A stretch of 64,000 nt of DNA from an uncultured Kiloniellaceae bacterium (GTDB lineage: Bacteria; Pseudomonadota; Alphaproteobacteria; Kiloniellales; Kiloniellaceae), in contig CANLSF010000006.1 of NCBI GenBank assembly GCA_947493695.1, positions 62,001 to 126,000 on the forward strand, in the 5' to 3' direction. Each line of letters begins with the position of its first letter. Position 1 is the stretch's first letter. Positions 57,752 through 64,000 of this stretch are shown here, piece by piece. The notes beneath the pieces are model-generated. The model was not told the origin of the DNA, ran no database searches, and saw only the letters and a list, made by a program, of their open reading frames with translations. Made by a program: the position numbers and the translations under genes.

Positions 57752-59449
57752 ATGGCGAACGGACCTTCACAAACTCAGCTGGTAAAACAGTTACGCCAGG
57801 AGCGCGATCGCTTTCTAGCGTTTGCTTTTTGCCGTGCCGACCTTCTGCTGGAACTGACTGCAGACCACCAGATTGTGTTTGCAAGCGGAGCCTGTCGCAG
57901 CGTTTTCGGATTAACTGCTGAGGAAATGAGCGGCCACAGCATTTTCGAGTTCATCGCCGAGAAGGATCAGCCGTTGGTTAATGCGACCCTCGCGGGTATG
58001 ACCGGCGGCGCACGCCCTGAGCCAATCAATATCACCTGCCGCAACGGCAAAGGCGTGCCGCGCACGCTGTCGTTGACCGGTTACTTCGTTGAGGATCTGG
58101 AACAGCACTATTTCCTTTCGTGCAAAATTCCAACCTCACCGCGCGCCAGTTCCGGTGCGGAAGACCGCGAAGCCGCCGGCGCCGTGATGCACGACACTTC
58201 AAGCTTCAACAAGGTCGTATCCCGGAGCCTGGAGACGGCAAGCGACCACACGCTGACCCTGCTTGAACTCGGTAATTATTCGGCGGTCCTTGACCAACTG
58301 GATGCCGCATCGCAGGAGGAGTTGCACGACACCATCAACAGCTATCTGCGCGCCAGTTCCGACGATGCGAACTCCGCTGCGGCATTCGGCGAAGGGCGTT
58401 TCGGTCTGATTCACCGGCCGGAGATGGACATTGAGCAACTAAGCTCCAAAATTTCCGAAAAGGTAAAATCGGTTGATCCAAGCGGCCTGGGCATCGAGAT
58501 CGAAAAAGCCAGTATCATCCTGGCAGAAGCCGGGGTCGGTGACGGAAATCCGGCACAGGCGTTCGACTACATGGTGCGTCAGTTTGCACGCGGGGGCGAC
58601 GAAGGGGTGAAGCTGAACGACCTCCAGTGCGGTTTGCCGCAGATCCTGACCAGAATTCAGAAAACAGCCACACAGGTCCGGTCGGTTATTGCCGACGAAT
58701 CCTTCCGGATGGTGTTCCAGCCGATCGTCCGACTGGATACGCGTGATACGCATCACTACGAAGTTCTTGCGCGCATCGACGGGGAAATCGGATCGCCGGC
58801 CGGATTCATTCAGTCCGCGGAAGATCTTAGCCTGATTCGCGGCTTTGATATGGCGATGTGTCGAAAATCCATCCGTTGGCTGCGCGAACAGGGTGAGAGA
58901 ACGTCCCAGCGCTCAGTCGCCGTTAATCTCTCCGCCCAGTCGATTGGTGACAGTGCCTTTGTTGGGAACCTCATGGAGCATCTAGTCGCGCTCGGTGAAC
59001 ACCGGAAACACATTCTGTTTGAAATTACCGAATCCTCGCGAATGGAAAACCCGGAGGCAGCCAACAATGCAATCCAGGCGCTGCGAAAAGAAGGCCATCT
59101 GGTCTGTCTGGATGATTTTGGCGTCGGCGAAGCCTCGCTGCAGTATCTCCGTCAGTTCCAGGTCGACATCCTGAAGATCGACGGCAGCTATGTTCGGGAA
59201 TGCCTTGAGGATAAAACCTCCGCCCATATTCTCAAGGCGATTGCCGAGCTTTGCGTCGATCTGGAGATCGAAACCGTCGCTGAAATGATCGAAGACGCCG
59301 AAACTTGCAAATTTCTGATCAATTGCGGCATTGTGTTCGGCCAGGGCTATCACTTTGGCCGGCCATCCCAGGAGATTGAGGTTTTCGAAGAAACCGAAAA
59401 ACGAAGCCCTGTTGCTCGGCGCCGCGGTATGACGGAATCCTGGGGTTAG
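57752..59449 (+). CDS. PAS-EAL cyclic-di-GMP phosphodiesterase with degenerate central domain
   Basis: 565 residues from the ATG with a TGAGAG site. The PAS domain is residues about 25-130 (FCRADLLLELTADHQIVFASGACRSVFGLTAEEMSGHSIFEFI). The middle (about 145-270) has the size of a GGDEF domain, but a GG[D/E]EF active site is not seen. The EAL domain starts FRMVFQPIVRLDTRDTHHYEVLARI (YEVLAR, an E-V-L variant of EAL), followed by VNLSAQSI, ILFEITES, VCLDDFGVGEASLQYLRQFQVDILKIDGSYV (DDFG and Lys), an ETVAEMIED motif and a FGQGYHFGRP end. The metal and catalytic residues of c-di-GMP phosphodiesterases are therefore present. No transmembrane segments, so cytosolic. It follows the sortase by 152 bp. 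Confidence 0.85.
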   Translation: MANGPSQTQLVKQLRQERDRFLAFAFCRADLLLELTADHQIVFASGACRSVFGLTAEEMSGHSIFEFIAEKDQPLVNATLAGMTGGARPEPINITCRNGKGVPRTLSLTGYFVEDLEQHYFLSCKIPTSPRASSGAEDREAAGAVMHDTSSFNKVVSRSLETASDHTLTLLELGNYSAVLDQLDAASQEELHDTINSYLRASSDDANSAAAFGEGRFGLIHRPEMDIEQLSSKISEKVKSVDPSGLGIEIEKASIILAEAGVGDGNPAQAFDYMVRQFARGGDEGVKLNDLQCGLPQILTRIQKTATQVRSVIADESFRMVFQPIVRLDTRDTHHYEVLARIDGEIGSPAGFIQSAEDLSLIRGFDMAMCRKSIRWLREQGERTSQRSVAVNLSAQSIGDSAFVGNLMEHLVALGEHRKHILFEITESSRMENPEAANNAIQALRKEGHLVCLDDFGVGEASLQYLRQFQVDILKIDGSYVRECLEDKTSAHILKAIAELCVDLEIETVAEMIEDAETCKFLINCGIVFGQGYHFGRPSQEIEVFEETEKRSPVARRRGMTESWG

Positions 59450-59596
59450 GATGACGAAACAAACCGGAAACCATATATGCCCGGCGCTCCCGGGCACGCA
59501 CAGGTATCCTCAGTAAGCCCCCACCCTAAGCTTCTTCTCTTCCAGACAGAATTTTACCTGTGATCGCGCAGTCTGCACTGGCCTCAAGGGCGTGAG

Positions 59597-61762
59597 ATGG
59601 GCATAAATATGCTCATGAGCAATACACTGATTGAAGCCCTGCCGGACTCCTTTTCGAAAGCTGATTCGCGTCCTTTCAGGATCGATTCCGAATACGAACC
59701 TGCCGGGGACCAGCCGCGCGCGATTGAGGACATCACCCAGGGCCTGATCAACGGCGAACGGGATCAGGTTCTGCTGGGTGTCACCGGGTCAGGCAAGACC
59801 TTCACCATGGCGCACACCATACAGAATCTGCAACGGCCCGCGCTCGTACTCGCTCATAACAAGACCCTTGCCGCCCAGCTTTATTCGGAGATGAAATCCT
59901 TCTTTCCGGACAATGCGGTCGAGTACTTCGTTTCCTACTACGACTACTATCAGCCGGAAGCCTATGTCGCGCGCAGCGACACCTATATCGAAAAAGACAG
60001 TTCGGTCAACGAACAGATCGACCGCATGCGTCACTCTGCAACCCGGGCGCTCTTTGAGCGTGACGATGTCATTATCGTCGCCTCGGTTTCCTGCATTTAC
60101 GGTATCGGATCGCCGGAAACCTATGCACAGATGATCATTGCCCTGCAGCCCGGACAAATGATCGACAGGCGGGAACTGCTCGGGTCCCTGGTTGAGTTGC
60201 ACTACACACGCAACGATGTTGCATTCGGGCGCGGCACCTTCCGTGTCAACGGTGACACGGTGGAAATCTTCCCGGCGCACTACGAGGATCGGGCCTGGCG
60301 CATCAGCCTTTTCGGCGATGAAATCGAGTACATCCAGGAGTTCGATCCCCTGACCGGGCATAAGACCAACACCCTTGAGCAGGTGAAGATCTACGCCAAC
60401 AGCCACTATGTCACGCCCCGTCCGACACTGCAGCAGGCAGTTAAACAGATCAAAATCGATCTTAAAAATCAGCTCGAACACTTCCGCGCGACGGATCAAC
60501 TGCTCGCCGCGGAACGGCTTGAGCAGAGAACGACCTTCGACATGGAAATGATCGAGGCGACCGGGTCCTGTGCCGGCATTGAAAACTACTCGCGTTATCT
60601 GACAGGCCGTGAACCAGGCGAGCCTCCCCCTACTCTCTTTGAGTACCTTCCTGAAAACGCGATGCTTTTCGTCGATGAAAGTCACGTAACCACCGGCCAG
60701 CTTCACGGCATGTACAGGGGTGACTTTGCGCGCAAGTCGACGCTGGCGGAGTATGGCTTCCGCCTGCCCTCCTGCATCGACAACCGACCATTGAAGTTCG
60801 AGGAATGGAATGCGATGCGGCCGCAGACGCTGTATGTATCGGCCACTCCGGGAAAATGGGAGCTTGAGCAGACCGGCGGTGTCTACGCGGAACAGGTCAT
60901 TCGACCGACCGGACTGATCGACCCGATCTGCGAAATCCGTCCGACCGAAACCCAGGTCGACGACCTGATGGAAGAATGCCGGGTAGCGGTTGCCGCCGGC
61001 TTGCGGGTACTGGTCACGACCCTGACCAAACGCATGGCTGAGGACCTGACCGAATATATGTATGAGGCCGGGATCAAAGTCCGCTATGTCCACTCGGATG
61101 TGGACACTCTGGAGCGCATCGAGATTATCCGTGATCTGCGGCTGGGCGTATTCGATGTGTTGATCGGGATCAACCTGCTGCGCGAAGGGCTCGACATCCC
61201 CGAATGCGGCCGGGTCTGTATCCTGGACGCCGATCGCGAGGGTTTTCTGCGTTCCACAACATCCCTGATCCAGACCATCGGCCGGGCAGCACGGAACGTC
61301 GACGGCAAGGTTATTCTCTATGCCGATGTCATGACCGACTCCCTGAAGGCGGCCCTGGGCGAAACCAACCGCCGGCGCGAGAAACAACAGGCCTACAACG
61401 CGGAAAACGGCATCACGCCGGAATCCGTCCGCAAACAGATCACCGATATTTTGCAGAGCGTCTACGAAAGCGATCACGTAACGGTCGATACTGGCGATTC
61501 CGCAACACCGCATCTGATCGGCAACAACCTCAAGACCCATCTGGAAGATCTCAACAAGCGCATGCGTGCCGCCGCAGCAGATCTCGAGTTCGAAGAAGCC
61601 GCACGTCTGCGCGATGAAATCCGCCAACTGGAAAATAGCGAGCTTGAGCTGACGTCCGGACCGCCCAAGTCTGCAGGTTCGGACTTCACCGGCCGCATTG
61701 CCCGCGCTGACGCATCTTCAAAAAGCCGCAAGAAATTCAAAGGAAAATCCCGCCGCCGTTAA
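59597..61762 (+). CDS. uvrB: Excinuclease ABC subunit B
   Basis: 721 residues. Helicase-like [117 protein letters not shown] includes Walker A and the beta-hairpin YYDYYQPE that inserts in [12 protein letters not shown] is the Walker B DEAH-like box, [25 protein letters not shown] and [16 protein letters not shown] are motifs V and VI. The C-terminal UVR element ([31 protein letters not shown]) binds UvrA/UvrC. UvrB with UvrA locates bulky DNA lesions before incision. ATG 59597 with AAGGG upstream is preferred; ATG codons 12 and 18 bp further on are also possible. Confidence 0.98.
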   Translation: MGINMLMSNTLIEALPDSFSKADSRPFRIDSEYEPAGDQPRAIEDITQGLINGERDQVLLGVTGSGKTFTMAHTIQNLQRPALVLAHNKTLAAQLYSEMKSFFPDNAVEYFVSYYDYYQPEAYVARSDTYIEKDSSVNEQIDRMRHSATRALFERDDVIIVASVSCIYGIGSPETYAQMIIALQPGQMIDRRELLGSLVELHYTRNDVAFGRGTFRVNGDTVEIFPAHYEDRAWRISLFGDEIEYIQEFDPLTGHKTNTLEQVKIYANSHYVTPRPTLQQAVKQIKIDLKNQLEHFRATDQLLAAERLEQRTTFDMEMIEATGSCAGIENYSRYLTGREPGEPPPTLFEYLPENAMLFVDESHVTTGQLHGMYRGDFARKSTLAEYGFRLPSCIDNRPLKFEEWNAMRPQTLYVSATPGKWELEQTGGVYAEQVIRPTGLIDPICEIRPTETQVDDLMEECRVAVAAGLRVLVTTLTKRMAEDLTEYMYEAGIKVRYVHSDVDTLERIEIIRDLRLGVFDVLIGINLLREGLDIPECGRVCILDADREGFLRSTTSLIQTIGRAARNVDGKVILYADVMTDSLKAALGETNRRREKQQAYNAENGITPESVRKQITDILQSVYESDHVTVDTGDSATPHLIGNNLKTHLEDLNKRMRAAAADLEFEEAARLRDEIRQLENSELELTSGPPKSAGSDFTGRIARADASSKSRKKFKGKSRRR

Positions 61763-61983
61763 TTCGACTTTAATGCGGACGCGAGATCGTACACCTACAA
61801 ATTTCACACGGTCGTGTCGGATAAAAATACGCAAAGGCATTTCAATGCCGCAACGCTTATCATATTAAACCGAAGGTAGGCCTCTTCGTTTTTGCCCGGA
61901 TGTACGGGTATCTACGGATTTTGAGACAGGCAAGCATTTCATAGACTCTGCAACTCGGTGCTTTTTCTCCCGGAAATCTGGAC

Positions 61984-63519
61984 GTGCAACAACTTACACA
62001 CTTTAACGACCGTACAGCGATCAGGAGATATGATGCGCTCCGAACCCCCATCTGGGTGTTCGATATCGAACGCCACGGCGTGTGGTGGGCGAACAAGAGC
62101 GCTTTGAAGTTCTGGAACGCAGCATCATTGGATGAGTTGACCGCCCGCGACTATTCAAGCGACTCAGAGACTGTGCGGCTTCGTCTACGCCAGATTGTAG
62201 ATAATACCCTTGATGGTGACTCCGTTATGGAGACCTGGACTCTCTATCCGAAGGGTCATCCAGTCACTGTAGTGCTCGACATGAAGCCGGTCACCATCGA
62301 ACAAGGTTCCCCCGCGATCCTGATCGAGGCCACCACACCTCTCGATTTACGGCGCGAGCCTGAAGCTCTGCGGATTCTCGAGGCAGCGCGCTACACACCC
62401 CTAATGGTCAGCATCTTCTCGTTGGAGGGCGAATTGCTCGCGCAGAACCCCGCGGCGAGCTTCGCATACAATCTGTCGAACAGCCCGACGCCCTCGATCT
62501 CGGGAACCCTGGAGCAGCGCTTCGTGAAACCTCAGGCCGCGGAAGCATTGATGAGATCCTGCCGCCGCGGACACCGGCACAGTGGCGATTTCCGTGTGCG
62601 CACCTCCAAGGGGGCCCGCTGGCATCATCTTGACGCACGCATCGCAAAAGACCCGATGACCGGCGACCGGTCTATCGTGATTACGGAAGAAGACATTTCA
62701 TCCCGAAAGCGCGCCGAGCGACAACTGGAGACCATCAACCAGACTCTGGAAAAGCGCGTTCAGGAAAGAACGCATGAACTCGACACGGCCCGTCTCGCGG
62801 CGATCCAAGCAAACCACGCCAAAAGCGATTTCCTCGCGACCATGAGCCATGAGCTCAGAACGCCATTGAACGCCATTATCGGCTTCACAGACCTTCTTCT
62901 GAACGACATTTATGGCCCCTTAAATGACAAACAGAGCGAGATTCTCGGTGACATCGGAGCCAGTGGCGCTCACCTTTTCACGCTCATCTCCGATCTGTTG
63001 GACGCATCGAGGATCGAAGCCGGCCGTCTGGAGTTGAAGGAATCGAACGTTAACCTCAGCGAAATCTTCGAAGAGTGCACGACTGCTCTGGAACCTGCCT
63101 GCAAGGGCAAGAACATCAAAATCACCCGGCAGGGTTTTGACGGTAAAACACTGCTCTTTGCCGACCACACCCGTCTGAAGCAGGTGCTCCTGAATCTGAT
63201 CTCCAACGCAGTGAAGTTTTCGCCTGGCGGCGGAACGGTGAAACTGGAAGTTCAGACGGACACGCACAGCGAACAACTCGTGCTGAACATTTCAGATACA
63301 GGGATCGGTGTCCCGGAAGAGGTGATCCCTAACCTTTTCAAACCCTTCTCTCAGGCAGCGCCGGAGCATAGCAACCTGCAACGGGGAGCCGGCCTCGGAC
63401 TATACATCGCAAAAAGCCTGATTCAGTTGCACGACGGCGACATCTCGTTCCAGAGCCGGGTCGGTGAAGGCAGTTGCGTTACCGTATCCCTTCCCAGCAC
63501 GCGTGTTATCCACGCCTGA
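61984..63519 (+). CDS. Cytoplasmic PAS sensor histidine kinase
   Basis: 511 residues from a GTG. No membrane helix. Two PAS-like regions occupy about residues 20-120 and 135-245 (RYTPLMVSIFSLEGELLAQNPAASFAY ... RIAKDPMTGDRSIVITEEDISSRKRAERQLE). A coiled-coil (EKRVQERTHELDTARLAAIQA) leads to the H-box DFLATMSHELRTPLNAIIGFTDLLL with the phospho-accepting His, then LKQVLLNLISNAVKFSPGGG (N), ISDTGIGVPEEVIPNLFKPFSQA (G1/F) and GAGLGLYIAKSLIQLHDGDISFQS (G2). There is no receiver domain, and no response-regulator gene lies in the window. Signal not known; a redox or small-ligand cue through PAS is likely. Confidence 0.9.
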   Translation: MQQLTHFNDRTAIRRYDALRTPIWVFDIERHGVWWANKSALKFWNAASLDELTARDYSSDSETVRLRLRQIVDNTLDGDSVMETWTLYPKGHPVTVVLDMKPVTIEQGSPAILIEATTPLDLRREPEALRILEAARYTPLMVSIFSLEGELLAQNPAASFAYNLSNSPTPSISGTLEQRFVKPQAAEALMRSCRRGHRHSGDFRVRTSKGARWHHLDARIAKDPMTGDRSIVITEEDISSRKRAERQLETINQTLEKRVQERTHELDTARLAAIQANHAKSDFLATMSHELRTPLNAIIGFTDLLLNDIYGPLNDKQSEILGDIGASGAHLFTLISDLLDASRIEAGRLELKESNVNLSEIFEECTTALEPACKGKNIKITRQGFDGKTLLFADHTRLKQVLLNLISNAVKFSPGGGTVKLEVQTDTHSEQLVLNISDTGIGVPEEVIPNLFKPFSQAAPEHSNLQRGAGLGLYIAKSLIQLHDGDISFQSRVGEGSCVTVSLPSTRVIHA

Positions 63520-63558
63520 GGTGGAACGGTCGTAAACCCATCCGACCCCGACGGGATG

Positions 63559-63894
63559 TCAGGCGACCGGGTCCGCGGGCTTCTCCTCAATGATATGACG
63601 CCATCCCTCACCACTCGACATCAGGCAGCTTTTACCACCCGGCTGGGTCATCAGTAGCGTCCAGGAACCTGACGGTCCCGAAAAGATCTCCAGCAACCGG
63701 CCATCCGCCGTGATTCCGTAAGCAGTCCGGTTTTCCTGATATCGGTCTTTCAGGGTATTCAGCATGACCTGCCGCTCGCCGCAGGACACGGCCTGCGCGG
63801 ATACCGGTGTCGCAACGGCAGCGCCGGCAATCAGCGTCGCGGCGAGAGCCCCCGGCGTAAACATGCCTTTTGTCGCACTACCGAACTTCAACAT
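63559..63894 (-). CDS. Small exported protein of unknown function
   Basis: 111 residues from the ATG with GGAGG 5 bp upstream (a TTG four codons earlier is not used). The signal peptide MLKFGSATKGMFTPGALAATLIAGAAVATPVSAQA leads to a mature domain of about 75 residues with two cysteines (SCGERQ, KSCLMSS). The pattern '...NRTAYGITADGRLLEIFSGPSGSWTLLMTQPGGKSC' is short beta-rich, probably a periplasmic domain of the kind found in many alphaproteobacterial hypothetical proteins. It is convergent with the histidine kinase gene (stops 39 bp apart). No enzyme motif is evident and no function is assigned. The remaining 106 bp to the window edge show nothing clear. Confidence 0.65.
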   Translation of the reverse strand: MLKFGSATKGMFTPGALAATLIAGAAVATPVSAQAVSCGERQVMLNTLKDRYQENRTAYGITADGRLLEIFSGPSGSWTLLMTQPGGKSCLMSSGEGWRHIIEEKPADPVA

Positions 63895-64000
63895 GGCATC
63901 CTCCAATTCAACCTTGTCGGCCTCGTCGTTCGAAACGATCTGTATTCCTCATCGTTCCCGGGAGAAACAATCAGATATTCGCTTCGATCGGACGAAGAGA

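Noticed and set aside
59789-61627. 612-codon minus-strand open frame opposite uvrB
   Set aside because: It lies wholly inside the certain uvrB gene, has no ribosome site or family resemblance, and is typical antisense openness at this GC content.

Overview
The window reads as a chromosomal stretch of a free-living, probably marine, alphaproteobacterium. Support: moderately high GC, alpha-type gene content (DusA, a class GN sortase with its vWA target, a GcvA-like LysR beside a dimethylglycine/sarcosine dehydrogenase-type enzyme, Frc/Rbs-type sugar ABC systems) and TTTAGAA-N3-TTCTAAA boxes of the Irr/PerR type before dps. The order cannot be fixed from sequence alone. No rRNA, tRNA, CRISPR, phage or intact insertion sequence was found.

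Region 1 (1-9.3 kb) is rich in redox and electrophile-defence genes: a partial zinc-type alcohol dehydrogenase, a tautomerase, a TetR regulator with two matching operators, a lumazine-binding-like exported protein, two AhpD-like CxxC proteins, a quinone-reductase-like MDR enzyme, a glyoxalase-I-like protein that has lost two metal ligands, and an Rrf2 regulator with three copies of one GGATAA-N3-TTATCC operator. A three-gene envelope operon with a short TolC-like lipoprotein follows.

Region 2 (9.5-15.4 kb) is the least conventional. Two stand-alone deaminase-fold paralogues (about 69% identical) flank a SET-domain protein carrying four tandem AAKCGGM-type repeats. A double SnoaL-like gene and a truncated copy of its C-terminus record a local duplication, and an NCS2 nucleobase permease lies inside. 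No described system known to me matches this set.

Region 3 (15.7-28.5 kb): a sulfatase/phosphonate monoester hydrolase-like enzyme, dusA, a large exported helical-repeat protein, then a tightly coupled five-gene operon (GNAT-like, E1/ThiF-like, 8-TM membrane protein, YghO-like GNAT, Acg-like nitroreductase) that looks biosynthetic. A di-heme cytochrome c converges on it.

Region 4 (27.8-38.5 kb) is a sugar-catabolic island: two complete sugar ABC transporters, a GntR/FadR regulator with a perfect palindrome, an APH-fold kinase, a divergent enolase and an SDR dehydrogenase. Region 5 (39-47.9 kb): LysR plus a dimethylglycine dehydrogenase-like enzyme, a glutathione transferase behind an operator-overlapped promoter, a ChrR-like cupin, trxB, LysR and an EamA exporter. 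Region 6 (47.9-64 kb): a candidate structured small RNA with C-rich loops, msrP, dps with two iron/peroxide-type boxes, an EF-G-like GTPase, an aspartate aminotransferase, the class GN sortase and its target, a PAS-EAL protein, uvrB, a PAS histidine kinase and a small exported protein.

All calls come from reading motifs and gene order by eye. No database search was run.
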